This document shows, one piece after another, positions 17,588 through 26,811 of a stretch of 64,000 nucleotides of DNA. The DNA is from Crocosphaera chwakensis CCY0110 (lineage in GTDB: Bacteria > Cyanobacteriota > Cyanobacteriia > Cyanobacteriales > Microcystaceae): assembly GCF_000169335.1 (NCBI RefSeq), contig NZ_AAXW01000015.1, positions 1 to 64,000 of the forward strand, given 5' to 3'. Numbering within the stretch: position 1 is the stretch's first letter; each line of letters begins with the position of its first letter. The notes beneath the pieces were generated by a model. That model saw only the letters and a list, made by a program, of their open reading frames with translations. It searched no databases and was not told the DNA's origin. Position numbers and translations under genes: made by a program.

Positions 17588-19834
17588 GTGAAATTGCCCT
17601 TTCGACCACAACCCCCAAACCCTCAGTCTCCTCTCGAAGAAAACCCGTCCGGCTTAGGAACCTTTGGGGGTGTTTATACCCCTTCTATTTTGACCATCCT
17701 GGGCGTAATCATGTATTTACGCTTTGGTTGGGTGGTAGGGAACTCAGGATTAATTGGGACGATTTTAATTGTTGTTTTAGCCAACAGTATTACCTTTTTA
17801 ACCGCCCTTTCCGTTTGTGCGATCGCCACAGATCGCGTTGTTAGAACGGGAGGGGCTTATTATATGATTAGTCGCTCTCTAGGAGTGGAAACTGGTGGCG
17901 CAGTAGGCATTCCCCTTTATTTTGCCCAAGCCCTTTCCGTCGCTCTATACACCATTGGTTTTGCTGAAAGTGTAGTAACTACCTTTCCTGACTTGGGTCT
18001 GAGTCAACTCTACATCGCCTTGATTGTTACCGTTGGAGTGGGAATTTTAGCGTTTACCTCGGCTGATATTGCCATTAAAGCCCAATACTTTATCATGGCG
18101 GCCATTGTCTTATCGTTATTCTCTTTTTTCTTCGGTCATTCCGTCGAAGAAACCCATATCGAACTGTGGGTTAACAATAAAGAACCGTTTTGGGCTGTGT
18201 TTGCAGTCTTCTTTCCGGCGGTAACTGGGATCATGGCCGGGGTGAATATGTCAGGGGACTTACGAGATCCCATTAAAGCCTTACCCATTGGAACCTTAGC
18301 TGCAGTAGGAACCGGCTTTTTAATCTATTTGGTTTTACCTATTTTTATGGCGATGCGGGCTAATAGTAGCACCTTAATTGCAGAACCCTTAATTATGCAA
18401 CGAATGGCCTTATGGGGACCAGCCATTTCGTTAGGGGTTTGGGGAGCAACCCTCAGTAGTGCCATCGGTAGTATTTTAGGGGCCCCGCGTATTCTTCAAG
18501 CGTTAGCCAGAGACGGTATTTTACCCCATTGGATGCGCTTTTTAGGACAAGGTAGCGGTCCCAACGATGAACCAAAAATAGGCACATTGGTGACGTTTGC
18601 CGTAGCGATCGCTGCGGTTTGCATTGGGGACTTAAATATTATTGCCCCCGTGTTAACCATGTTCTTCTTAACCACTTATCTGGTCTTAAATATTTCTGCT
18701 GGGGTAGAAGGGTTATTAAATAGTCCGTCTTTTCGTCCCTCTTTTAAGGTGCATTGGGCGTTATCCTTATTAGGTGCCGTTGGCTGTTTAGGGGTGATGT
18801 TTCTCATCGATGCTCTGGCCACCTGTGTTGCTGCTATTGTGGTCATCGCCATCTATTTTTGGGTGCGTCAACGGGAGTTGATGGTGACGTGGGGAGATGT
18901 ACGACGGGGTATTTGGATGGCTATTTTACGCATGGCCATTTTACAAACCGATCACACCGATGATACAAAAAATTGGCGGCCTCAATTTTTGGTCTTGTCT
19001 GGTGCGCCAACCAAACGCTGGCCGTTAATTCAGTTAGCCCAAGCGTTAACCCATAATCGAGGGTTAATCACTGTGTCGAGTGTTTTACCTCAAGGATCAC
19101 GGGATGTTGCCCGTCAAGCGGTATTAGAAAGGCGTATCAGAGACTATTTACAACGTCGTGGAGTACAAGCGTTAGTGAGATTGATTACAGCACCTGATCC
19201 CTTTGATGGTGCGGAAAGACTCGTAGAAACCTATGGGTTAGGATCGATTGTTCCGAACACAATCTTATTGGGTGATTCTCAACAAACCACTCACCGCGAT
19301 CGCTATTGTCAAATGATCGCTAATCTTTATAAGGCACAACGGAATGTTATTGTGCTGCGAGAAAATCCTAATTTATCCTATGATCCCTGGCATGAGTCTA
19401 AAAATCGTCGTTTTCGTATCGACGTTTGGTGGGGTGGTGGAATACAAGGCAATGGAAGCTTAATGTTGATTTTGGCATATCTACTCCACTCTAATCCGAA
19501 ATGGCAAAAAGGAGAGATTCATCTCAAGTTAGTGGTAACAGATGAAACGGCTGTCAATGAAGCTCAAAATAACTTAGATAAATTAGTCCAAGATTTACGC
19601 ATTGATGCCGTATCTGAGATTATTGTAGCCAATGGTCGCACCTTTGCCACTATTCTGAAACAGTCGTCTCAAGGGGCTGACTTTATCTTTTTAGGAATGC
19701 CCTCTCCCAGTGACGATAAACTTTTTGTTTCTAACTATGAAAGACTACAACACTGGACTGAAGATTTACCCACCACTGTCTTTGTTTTAGCTGCCCCTGA
19801 GTTTAATTTCCAAGAAGTGTTAGGGGAAAATTGA
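17588..19834 (+). CDS. SLC12-type amino acid permease/cation-chloride cotransporter homologue
   Basis: A 748-aa inner-membrane transporter. The first 430 residues hold about twelve transmembrane helices of the APC superfamily, with GVYTPSILTILGVIMYLRFGWVVG and TGIMAGVNMSGDL characteristic of the SLC12 (Na-K-Cl/K-Cl) branch. The last 300 residues form a soluble SLC12-like C-terminal domain. Ions or amino acids could be the substrate. The start is GTG; no strong ribosome site is visible. Confidence 0.88.
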   Translation: MKLPFRPQPPNPQSPLEENPSGLGTFGGVYTPSILTILGVIMYLRFGWVVGNSGLIGTILIVVLANSITFLTALSVCAIATDRVVRTGGAYYMISRSLGVETGGAVGIPLYFAQALSVALYTIGFAESVVTTFPDLGLSQLYIALIVTVGVGILAFTSADIAIKAQYFIMAAIVLSLFSFFFGHSVEETHIELWVNNKEPFWAVFAVFFPAVTGIMAGVNMSGDLRDPIKALPIGTLAAVGTGFLIYLVLPIFMAMRANSSTLIAEPLIMQRMALWGPAISLGVWGATLSSAIGSILGAPRILQALARDGILPHWMRFLGQGSGPNDEPKIGTLVTFAVAIAAVCIGDLNIIAPVLTMFFLTTYLVLNISAGVEGLLNSPSFRPSFKVHWALSLLGAVGCLGVMFLIDALATCVAAIVVIAIYFWVRQRELMVTWGDVRRGIWMAILRMAILQTDHTDDTKNWRPQFLVLSGAPTKRWPLIQLAQALTHNRGLITVSSVLPQGSRDVARQAVLERRIRDYLQRRGVQALVRLITAPDPFDGAERLVETYGLGSIVPNTILLGDSQQTTHRDRYCQMIANLYKAQRNVIVLRENPNLSYDPWHESKNRRFRIDVWWGGGIQGNGSLMLILAYLLHSNPKWQKGEIHLKLVVTDETAVNEAQNNLDKLVQDLRIDAVSEIIVANGRTFATILKQSSQGADFIFLGMPSPSDDKLFVSNYERLQHWTEDLPTTVFVLAAPEFNFQEVLGEN

Positions 19835-19845
19835 AGTAGTTAATA

Positions 19846-19870
19846 GTAGGGTGGGTAATGCCCACCTTAC
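19846..19870. repeat. Small palindromic repeat (GTAGGGTGGG type)
   Basis: GTAGGGTGGG and CCCACCTTAC flank TAATG, giving a 6-bp core stem. A degenerate half copy (TGCCCACCCTAC) lies near 6320. It sits between convergent genes and could serve both as a bidirectional 3' end. Confidence 0.65.
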
Positions 19871-20386
19871 TTATAAGTTACACTTTTCTCTAAGTAAAGA
19901 TAAAGCTAAATCAAAACTATTGGGTTGAGTTTGCACCGTATACGCTTCTCTTTCTAAGTCTTTACGATGAATATCTCGATAACCTTGAAAAAAAGGACGC
20001 GCTTGATTGATGGGTTCTAGGGTTAATCCTAATGCAGTTATTTCGCCGTTTCCTGCACAAACTTGGGACGCATGAACCGATTCATGGATAAGGGTTGGTA
20101 AGGCAATATGCAGATCAAAAACCACAGGATTAATCCATATTTTTTTTGTGGTAACTTGTAAGAGTCCATAGGCTCCTCTTTTTGGGGGTAATGCTAAAAT
20201 AACCTCAAATCCTGCTTTTTCTAATTCTTGTTTTAATTGATTAAATTGTTCATTTTTTTCTCTGTTTTGAGCAAGTATTTTATTATTTTCAATGGGTTGA
20301 TAACGAGTCATTGATGGATACTTTAATGATTGGTCATACAAGTTCAAAGAAGTTAATAAAAAATAAGTTGATAGTAATTGAAACAT
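19871..20386 (-). CDS. Putative secreted zinc-peptidase-like protein, unknown family
   Basis: A 171-aa protein with a short N-terminal hydrophobic segment (about 2-14) that may be a weak signal. The motif LIHESVHASQV contains HExxH, which suggests a zinc site like that of small gluzincin-type or anti-sigma-type peptidases. I do not recognise a named family. It stands alone. Confidence 0.65.
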   Translation of the reverse strand: MFQLLSTYFLLTSLNLYDQSLKYPSMTRYQPIENNKILAQNREKNEQFNQLKQELEKAGFEVILALPPKRGAYGLLQVTTKKIWINPVVFDLHIALPTLIHESVHASQVCAGNGEITALGLTLEPINQARPFFQGYRDIHRKDLEREAYTVQTQPNSFDLALSLLREKCNL

Positions 20387-20456
20387 TGAGACTATTTCCT
20401 GTAATTTCCTGTATTAGAAATTATTAATATTAAATTAGAATACTAGAAGAAGTTTA

Positions 20457-20582
20457 TTAAAGTTTGTATTTACATTTATACCATTCTTTAGCTTTTTCTT
20501 GAGAAAGCCTTTGAAAAATTGACAAGAAAATTTGATCAGTCTCTGCTTCAGCAACACTAGAAATAAGAATTTTGTATGTCAT
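20457..20582 (-). pseudogene. Remnant of a ParE/RelE-type toxin gene
   Basis: A 41-aa frame, MTYKILISSVAEAETDQIF and onward to KEWYKCKYKL, matches only the N-terminal third of ParE-like toxins (the pattern MxYxVxISxxAExxxxxI, then WY). The rest of the toxin and any antitoxin are missing, so it is a decayed fragment. Confidence 0.6.
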
Positions 20583-20613
20583 AAATTGGAATTATAAATT
20601 ATATTTTTTATAA

Positions 20614-20733
20614 GGTTGGCAAAATGGTTCTGCTAGTTGGGCAAGCAATAATTGTATAAAAGTAGAAAGTGGATGGAATTTTAAAACTGTTTTTGCTACC
20701 AGTGATGGCGGTATCTACGGTATTGTACAATAG
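20614..20733 (+). pseudogene. C-terminal gene fragment, tachylectin-like repeat
   Basis: A 39-codon open stretch without a start codon, directly after a stop, encodes GWQNGSASWASNN and then SGWNFKTVFATSDGGIYGI. This W..F..VF...DG.IY pattern resembles one blade of tachylectin-type beta-propellers. It is probably the last piece of a deleted gene. Confidence 0.45.
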
Positions 20734-20833
20734 ATTTAACTACAACCAGTGTGATCTCGAAGAGATCCTATTTGCGGTGCGTCAATCTTGTAGTGGACTG
20801 TTTTAACTAAAAGTGTGTCTTAGATTTCACGGA

Positions 20834-20884
20834 GTGCAAGCATCCTGCTTGCTATTTTTCCCGCGAGTGAGCAAGATGCTCACA
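20834..20884. repeat. Imperfect inverted repeat (AGCATC..TTGCT type)
   Basis: GTGCAAGCATCCTGCTTGCT faces AGCAAGATGCTCAC across a short loop containing CCCGCGAG. It looks like a dispersed cyanobacterial spacer repeat and lies just upstream of the HicB-like gene. Confidence 0.55.
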
Positions 20885-20960
20885 TTCCTATCACCTTATT
20901 TTAAAAGTTATTAAATATCTTCTACACTAAAATAGAATATTAAAAGCTATAGAGACATCG

Positions 20961-21209
20961 ATGAAAAAACCGAAAGTTTACAATATACAAGCGTTTTGGG
21001 ACAGTGAAGCAGAGGTTTGGGTTGCAACTAGCCAAGATGTTTTAGGGTTAGCAACAGAAGCAGATACATTAGAGAATCTTAATGATAAGTTACGAGTAAT
21101 GATTCCAGAATTGTTAATATTAAATGGGATGCTAGAAGAAAATTATCAAGGGTTGATTCAAATGGAATTAATTTGTCATCGTCAAGAAATTATTTCACTT
21201 GCTTCTTAA
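20961..21209 (+). CDS. DUF1902 (HicB-like) antitoxin
   Basis: An 82-aa protein. The partial RNase H-like fold signature (QAFWDSEAEVWVATSQDVLGLATEADTLE, shared with HicB) and the ending MIPELLILNG are typical of DUF1902. It is expected to bind and neutralise the adjacent HicA toxin and possibly repress the operon. The downstream gene starts 2 bp after its stop, so the two are co-translated. Confidence 0.85.
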   Translation: MKKPKVYNIQAFWDSEAEVWVATSQDVLGLATEADTLENLNDKLRVMIPELLILNGMLEENYQGLIQMELICHRQEIISLAS

Positions 21210-21211
21210 AA

Positions 21212-21409
21212 ATGCCTTCTTCATTTACGCCTCAACTAAAAAGATTACTTTCGGATGCAGGATGTTATTTTGAACGTCAAGGTAAAGGTGATCATGAAAT
21301 TTGGTACAGTCCAATAACACAGAAAAGATTTGTTGTGGATGGGACAATTAAATCTCGTCATACTGCTAATGCTGTTTTAAAACAAGCGGGTCTTTCTAAA
21401 GCTTTTTGA
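21212..21409 (+). CDS. hicA: HicA-type mRNA interferase toxin
   Basis: A 65-aa double-stranded RNA-binding-like toxin. LLSDAGCYFERQGKGDHEIW and KSRHTANAVLKQAGL are typical HicA segments; the His in GDHEIW is the catalytic residue of the family. The ATG at 21212 was chosen over an upstream start at 21173 because it lies directly behind the antitoxin stop and gives the normal N-terminus. The order is antitoxin then toxin, the reverse of classical hicAB. Confidence 0.85.
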   Translation: MPSSFTPQLKRLLSDAGCYFERQGKGDHEIWYSPITQKRFVVDGTIKSRHTANAVLKQAGLSKAF

Positions 21410-21427
21410 AAATCCTATATGATAAGA

Positions 21428-22540
21428 TTAATTATTAATTATTCTGTGATAATTCTTAACAAGATTTTCAATATCATTTAATAACTTTTCTTGAGTCCAA
21501 TGATAAGATAAAGAAGCAGCGATCGCAGATCCGCCGGCACCCACACCTTCTTTAACATAACCTTGTTCATACATTTTTAATTGTTGATAAGAAGAACAAG
21601 AAAAATTTAATTGAGTGGCTAATAAAGGAACTGTCCCAATAGCTTCAGCTAAAGTAACAGTATCCCCTGTTAAATCTTCTGCTACCCAGCGTGTTGTACC
21701 CACAATAATATTATCTAGATTCACATCATATTCAGAGGTATTAATAATACTTTTAATTAAAGCATAAACTGCTAACATTTGGGTTCCTCCAGCTAACATC
21801 ACCCCTGTTTTATTACTAGCAGCAATAGCCATTCCTGCTACGAAAATTTGCATAGGATCACCTACAACAGCTACTAATTTAAAAGGATTAATTAGTTCTA
21901 AATTATTAGAAAAACCAGCATTTTCAAAACCCTTTTTGACAATTAATTCTTTTTGTTTATGATTACAATGAGGATGACTACTATTCACTTTTCCCATAGC
22001 ATTAATTCCTAAGCCGATTAGAATAGCTAAAGCCGTTGTTGTGCCACCCACAACACATTCACTGAAAATTAAATAATTTTTTGTATGATTTTTTGCTAAT
22101 TTTTCACCCCAATTTAATCCTTGTTGAAACAAGTCATAAACTAACGGTAAGGGTAATGCTTTTCCTGTGGTTAAACACTGTGCCGGTTGTCCCCCTAGAT
22201 CAATAAAAGGAACAGATGGAACGATAGGTAAACCAGCATTAAATAAATAAACAGGAATGTCACAAGCTTCTACCACAGCGCGAGTAATAAAAACAGGAGA
22301 AACCCCTTGACTTAAAGGCGGTAAAGGATAGTGATAAGAAGATTGAACCCCGTTAATTAAAAATTCTGCATCGGCGATCGCTGTATATTTTCTCGCTTCT
22401 GGAGTGGCACCGGCTGCCGAAATGCCAGGAATTAAACCTGTCTCAGTAAAGCCCAAAATACAAGCAAAAATGGGTGAAAATCCTTGATAGTTTTCAATCC
22501 ATTTTTGTCCTAAGGAATGAGCAGAATAAAGGCGAAACAT
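21428..22540 (-). CDS. CobT-like nicotinate-nucleotide-dimethylbenzimidazole phosphoribosyltransferase homologue
   Basis: A 370-aa protein of the cyanobacterial/archaeal CobT-like family, proposed to act in cobamide lower-ligand activation. Glycine-rich segments ECVVGGTTTALAILIGLGINAMG, VVGDPMQIFVAGMAIAA and GVMLAGGTQMLAVYAL are characteristic. The enzymatic role of this branch is not firmly shown. It is divergent from purD. Confidence 0.85.
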   Translation of the reverse strand: MFRLYSAHSLGQKWIENYQGFSPIFACILGFTETGLIPGISAAGATPEARKYTAIADAEFLINGVQSSYHYPLPPLSQGVSPVFITRAVVEACDIPVYLFNAGLPIVPSVPFIDLGGQPAQCLTTGKALPLPLVYDLFQQGLNWGEKLAKNHTKNYLIFSECVVGGTTTALAILIGLGINAMGKVNSSHPHCNHKQKELIVKKGFENAGFSNNLELINPFKLVAVVGDPMQIFVAGMAIAASNKTGVMLAGGTQMLAVYALIKSIINTSEYDVNLDNIIVGTTRWVAEDLTGDTVTLAEAIGTVPLLATQLNFSCSSYQQLKMYEQGYVKEGVGAGGSAIAASLSYHWTQEKLLNDIENLVKNYHRIINN

Positions 22541-22547
22541 CTTTTTT

Positions 22548-22580
22548 CAGTGACCAGTGATCACTGATCATTGATCAGTC
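22548..22580. repeat. Heptanucleotide tandem repeat (CAGTGAT type)
   Basis: Units CAGTGAC, CAGTGAT, CACTGAT and CATTGAT, then a partial unit, lie in the cobT-like/purD spacer. A related patch in the other orientation is at 24868-24885. Confidence 0.7.
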
Positions 22581-22655
22581 TATGACAATTAGATTGCAAT
22601 GGTAACACTCACAGACTTATGATGTCTATGGGTTTATTTTATGTATGATTAAAGC

Positions 22656-23915
22656 GTGAAAGTCTTAGTTGTGGGAAATGGAGGGCGAGAACACGCCCTA
22701 GCTTGGAAACTACTTCAGTCACCTCAAGTAGAACAGTGTTTTTGTACCCCTGGAAACGGGGGAACCGCTTTATTAGAAAAATGCGAGAATCTTCCTTATG
22801 CAGTGGATGACTTTGCTAATATTGCTGATTATGTCCAGAAAAAAAACATCGATTTCGTTGTTGTTGGGCCAGAAGTTCCCTTAGCTAAAGGCATTACTGA
22901 CTATCTACAACGCTACAACATTAAAGTATTTGGACCCACTCAAGCCGGGGCGCAAATTGAATCAAGTAAGTCTTGGGCTAAAAAATTGATGGCCGATGCT
23001 GGTATTGCGATCGCTCAAGGAGAAACATTTACCGATGCAGAAGCAGCAAAAGCTTATATTACCCAACAAGGTGCGCCTATCGTTGTAAAAGCAGATAACT
23101 TAGCGGCCGGAAAAGGGGTTATCGTGGCTCAAACTGTCGAAGAAGCAAAAGCTGCAGTAGATGAATTAATGACCACGGGTTTTGATTTAATCGTCGTCGA
23201 AGAATATTTACAAGGGGAAGAGGTCTCTATTTTAGCTCTCACCGATGGTAAAACTGTACGGCCTCTATTACCAGCACAAGATCACAAACGCATTGGAGAA
23301 GGAGACACTGGACCCAATACCGGCGGAATGGGGGCCTATGCACCAGCACCCATCGCAACCCCTGAGTTATTAGAAAGGGTGCAAAGAGAAATTTTAGAAC
23401 CCACTGTTACAGGATTGCGTCAACAAGGTATTAATTATTGTGGGGTACTGTATGCCGGGTTAATGGTGACACCAGAAGGCGATCCCAAAGTTCTAGAATA
23501 TAACTGTCGCTTTGGTGATCCCGAAACTCAAGCAGTGTTACCTCTATTAGAAACGCCGTTAGATGAGTTATTAATGGCTTGTATTGAAGGCCGTTTAGAA
23601 GCGTTTCCCCCCTTACAATGGTACGACGGTAGTGCAGTATGTGTGGTTGCTGCGTCTGATGGCTATCCTGGAAGCTATGAAACAGGAAAAGTGATTACAG
23701 GGATCACTGAAGCCGAAACTTTAGGATCAACGGTGTTTCAAGCAGGAACAAAGTTAGAAGGCGATCGCTTATTAACCGACGGGGGACGAGTGTTAGGGGT
23801 GACATCGATGGGTAAAGATTTTAACCAAGCTATTGAGACAGTTTATGGTTGTATCGAAACCATTGATTTTCCTGGTAAATATTATCGTCGTGATATTGGT
23901 CATCGGGTTCGTTAA
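22656..23915 (+). CDS. purD: Phosphoribosylamine-glycine ligase
   Basis: Joins phosphoribosylamine and glycine with ATP in purine synthesis. At 419 aa it is full length: N-terminal VVGNGGREHALAWKL, FGPTQAGAQIESSKSWAK, ATP-grasp region VKADNLAAGKGV, the signature RFGDPETQ and the C-terminal KYYRRDIGHR. The start is GTG; no ATG fits the family N-terminus. Confidence 0.96.
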   Translation: MKVLVVGNGGREHALAWKLLQSPQVEQCFCTPGNGGTALLEKCENLPYAVDDFANIADYVQKKNIDFVVVGPEVPLAKGITDYLQRYNIKVFGPTQAGAQIESSKSWAKKLMADAGIAIAQGETFTDAEAAKAYITQQGAPIVVKADNLAAGKGVIVAQTVEEAKAAVDELMTTGFDLIVVEEYLQGEEVSILALTDGKTVRPLLPAQDHKRIGEGDTGPNTGGMGAYAPAPIATPELLERVQREILEPTVTGLRQQGINYCGVLYAGLMVTPEGDPKVLEYNCRFGDPETQAVLPLLETPLDELLMACIEGRLEAFPPLQWYDGSAVCVVAASDGYPGSYETGKVITGITEAETLGSTVFQAGTKLEGDRLLTDGGRVLGVTSMGKDFNQAIETVYGCIETIDFPGKYYRRDIGHRVR

Positions 23916-23989
23916 TTGTTTGTTTAGCCTTGCAATCAATACAAATGTTCACCACCAAATTTTAAAATGCAATCCCAGAAACAACTAAC

Positions 23990-24011
23990 CTTAACCTGAG
24001 TTCGGGTTAAG
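23990..24011. repeat. Small hairpin in the purD/SDR spacer
   Basis: CTTAACC and GGTTAAG arms with an 8-nt centre, followed by no T-run. A related hairpin with TAACCCGAA arms lies at 35911-35941. It lies between convergent genes. Confidence 0.5.
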
Positions 24012-24054
24012 CAGATTGAGGTAGAATCCAGTCCATTTCAAGAGAGGGTTTCTT

Positions 24055-24852
24055 TTATGAATTCAAAAAGTTAGGATAAAGGGTCATACCACCATCGATA
24101 AAAAGTGTTTGTCCTGTTATGTATTGCGCTTCATCAGACATTAAAAAAGCGGCCGCTGCTGCCATTTCTTCGGGAGTTCCCACTCTACCTAAAGGAATAC
24201 GACGTTTCATTTGTTGTTTTTTCTGAGGATCATCAAGCCAATCATCATTAATCGATGTATCTGTCGCACCAGGAGCGATCGCATTGACCCGAATACCATA
24301 AGGAGCATATTCTAATGCTAACGTTTGGGTCATGCTTTTCATCCCACCTTTACTAATAGCATAGCTGACATATTGAGGTCTGGGAATGATTTCATGGACA
24401 CTCGAAACATTAAGGATAATCCCTTTTTTTTCTGTCTTTAAAAAGTGTTGAATGGCTTCTCTTGCACAAAGATAAGCACCCCGAAGATTAACATTAATTA
24501 CCTTATCAAAATCATCGGTTTCCACTTGCTCTGAGGGATCATCTATTTGAATCCCTGCATTATTAACTAAAATATCCAAACTTCCCCATTTTTCTATTAC
24601 TTCATCATACATTCTCAAGATATCTTTTTCTTCAGAAACATCCCCTTCTACAGGTAGATACTGACCTCCTTTATTATCCATTTTGGAAGTCATTTTTTTT
24701 ATCATATTTTTTGTATCGTCAAGCTTATTAATATCATTACGATAATTTAAAGCAACATTAGAACCTTCAGCCATTAAACGAGCTGCGATCGCTTGTCCAA
24801 TACCGGAAGTCGCCCCGGTTACTAAAACATTTTTTCCTGTGAGTCCTTCCAT
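24055..24852 (-). CDS. Short-chain dehydrogenase/reductase (glucose dehydrogenase-like)
   Basis: A classical SDR using NAD(P). TGATSGIG binds the cofactor, NNAG follows, the catalytic Ser lies in LNVSSVH and the YAISK motif gives Tyr and Lys. The C-terminal GQTLFIDGGMTLYPN is typical of glucose/sugar 1-dehydrogenase-like members. The frame opens at 24882, but its first ten residues are encoded by a heptamer-repeat patch, so ATG at 24852 is preferred. Confidence 0.88.
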   Translation of the reverse strand: MEGLTGKNVLVTGATSGIGQAIAARLMAEGSNVALNYRNDINKLDDTKNMIKKMTSKMDNKGGQYLPVEGDVSEEKDILRMYDEVIEKWGSLDILVNNAGIQIDDPSEQVETDDFDKVINVNLRGAYLCAREAIQHFLKTEKKGIILNVSSVHEIIPRPQYVSYAISKGGMKSMTQTLALEYAPYGIRVNAIAPGATDTSINDDWLDDPQKKQQMKRRIPLGRVGTPEEMAAAAAFLMSDEAQYITGQTLFIDGGMTLYPNFLNS

Positions 24853-24991
24853 GAATTTTTTTAGTTTTCGGTCGCTGGTCACTGAAAATTATTAAAAGGG
24901 GAGGCTTTCAACCTGAATTATTTAGTTATTCAGTAAAAGCCTTCCCTAAGTTTTGTCAATAGTATTTCTTTAATTCAAATGGCTATTGAAA

Positions 24992-25387
24992 TTATGCTGC
25001 TCTTCCTTCTGTAGGACCGGCAATACTCTTCCATTTTTTTAAACCGCCTTCAATGCGAGAAACACGATTAAAGCCTTTATTTCGCAATTTTTCGGCTGCT
25101 TGTTTAGCATTTTCTTCTCCGTCTGCGTAAACATAAATATCTCGATCGCGAGACATAGAAGAAATACTATCTTCAACAAATTCCAGTAGCATCGCTCCTG
25201 TAATATGTTCTTTTAAAAATGATTCATTATCACGAGCATCAAGAATCGTCAATCCAGGTTCACCCCAGTCTAAGCGTTGCTTTAGGGCTTGAGGACTGGA
25301 TACTGGCATTTGTTGGTCAGGAGGAATAGGAAGACTATCTTTAAGACCTGTTTGTTCTATTATGGGGGGTTTTGCTTCGGTTGACAT
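24992..25387 (-). CDS. Rhodanese-fold protein lacking the catalytic cysteine
   Basis: A 131-aa protein with one rhodanese domain (about 30-125): LTILDARDNESFLKEHITGAM and the ending GFNRVSRIEGGLKKW are clear. The active loop, normally C-x5-R, reads YADGEENAK, and the protein has no cysteine at all, so sulfurtransferase activity is not expected. A binding or regulatory role is inferred. It lies within the SDR/GH63 group. Confidence 0.85.
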   Translation of the reverse strand: MSTEAKPPIIEQTGLKDSLPIPPDQQMPVSSPQALKQRLDWGEPGLTILDARDNESFLKEHITGAMLLEFVEDSISSMSRDRDIYVYADGEENAKQAAEKLRNKGFNRVSRIEGGLKKWKSIAGPTEGRAA

Positions 25388-25721
25388 AGACTATTATAAA
25401 TAAATTGTGACGACAAAGTAATCTTACTTATTATTTATTTAAACAATTATTTATTAGTAAGCACTCTATCTAAAGTCTGAAATAAATAATATTCTCAATT
25501 GAGAAAATATAAATTGATAAGAGCAATTTTTTGGCAGAAAGAAGAAATAATTATAATTTTTATTTACTTATAAAAAAATCTAACTTATGAGATATTTTCA
25601 AAATAATTATTCTTCTTACAATATTAAATAGATACTATAAATTATCTCAGAGAAAATATATCTCTGAAATTAAGAATCGCAATCGGTGTAGTTAAATCTC
25701 CTATCACAAAATTTTAAAACT
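25388..25721. other. Intergenic region, divergent promoter area
   Basis: Very AT-rich spacer between the divergent rhodanese-fold and SDR genes. It holds a short hairpin at 25647-25667 (TCAGAGA/TCTCTGA) about 55 bp upstream of the SDR start. No clear -35/-10 pair was identified. Confidence 0.45.
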
Positions 25722-26594
25722 ATGGTAAATCAAAAACGTCGTCCTACTCCACAAGATATTCCTGGCCAGCAGTTAGACTATCCTGCCTCTCAACGAGACA
25801 TGACTCCTCAACCGGATAGTGATTTATCTAATTATCAATCTGCCAATAAACTTCAAAATCAAGTGGCTATTATCACAGGAGGAGATTCCGGTATTGGTCG
25901 CGCTGTGGCGATCGCCTATGCTTTAGAAGGTTCAGAGGTAGCTATTTTATACGACCAAAATGATCAAGACGCTCAAGATACCAAAGAAAAGGTCAAAGAA
26001 ATAGCTAATAAAGACTGTTTAGTTATTAAAAAGGATGTTCGTGACTATTCAAACTGTGAACAAGCAATTCAACAAGTGATTGATCGCTTTGGCAGATTAA
26101 CGATTTTAGTTAATAATGCAGCCTATCAAATGACTCAGAAAAAGTTTGAGGATATTTCCCTTGAACAGTTTCGTCGCACCATGGAAACGAATGTTTTTGG
26201 CTATTTTTATATGGTAAAAGCAGCCCTTCCCTACTTAGAATCTGGGGATACGATTATCAATACCGGTAGTATTGTAGGCAAAATGGGCAAAGGAATGCTA
26301 GTTGATTATGCTACCTCTAAAGGGGCTGTCCATAGCTTTACCAAGTCCCTAGCGCAAAATCTTGGCGATCGCGGTATTCGCGTTAACTCAGTGGTTCCAG
26401 GCCCTGTATGGACTCCCAATATTCCTGCGACGATGCCAGAAGAAAAAGTTGATAATTACGATACTGACGGAATTATGAAACGGGCAGCCCAACCTGAAGA
26501 ACTTGCCCCTGCTTATGTCTTTTTAGCGTCTGAAGATAGTAGTTTTGTTACAGGTGCGCTGTATGACGTGACTGGCGGACAATTAGCTGCCTAG
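25722..26594 (+). CDS. SDR family oxidoreductase with N-terminal extension
   Basis: A 290-aa SDR of the YhdF/GspA39-like type. A 45-residue polar, Pro/Gln-rich extension (RRPTPQDIPGQQLDYPAS) precedes TGGDSGIG, NNAAY, the catalytic NTGSIVG Ser and the YATSK motif. The extension is common to stress-linked bacterial members of this branch. Substrate unknown. Confidence 0.88.
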   Translation: MVNQKRRPTPQDIPGQQLDYPASQRDMTPQPDSDLSNYQSANKLQNQVAIITGGDSGIGRAVAIAYALEGSEVAILYDQNDQDAQDTKEKVKEIANKDCLVIKKDVRDYSNCEQAIQQVIDRFGRLTILVNNAAYQMTQKKFEDISLEQFRRTMETNVFGYFYMVKAALPYLESGDTIINTGSIVGKMGKGMLVDYATSKGAVHSFTKSLAQNLGDRGIRVNSVVPGPVWTPNIPATMPEEKVDNYDTDGIMKRAAQPEELAPAYVFLASEDSSFVTGALYDVTGGQLAA

Positions 26595-26811
26595 TTATTT
26601 TTTACGCCCTATTGCAACAGATTTTTATACTTATGAGACACAGAGGTCATCGCTTTGAGATAGATGAGCAACCCTGCGCTCTAAGACGACGAAATAAGAT
26701 AGGGGTTAAATGTACCGTTTCCAGTTATGCTCATGGCAAAACCTCATGGTCTCAAAAAATATTATTTTGTCAATACAAATAAGTTATTTGTTAAAAATAT
26801 AATTGATAAAT

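Noticed and set aside
22548..22580. Heptamer array as a CRISPR
   Set aside because: Units are 7 bp with no spacers and no cas genes nearby.
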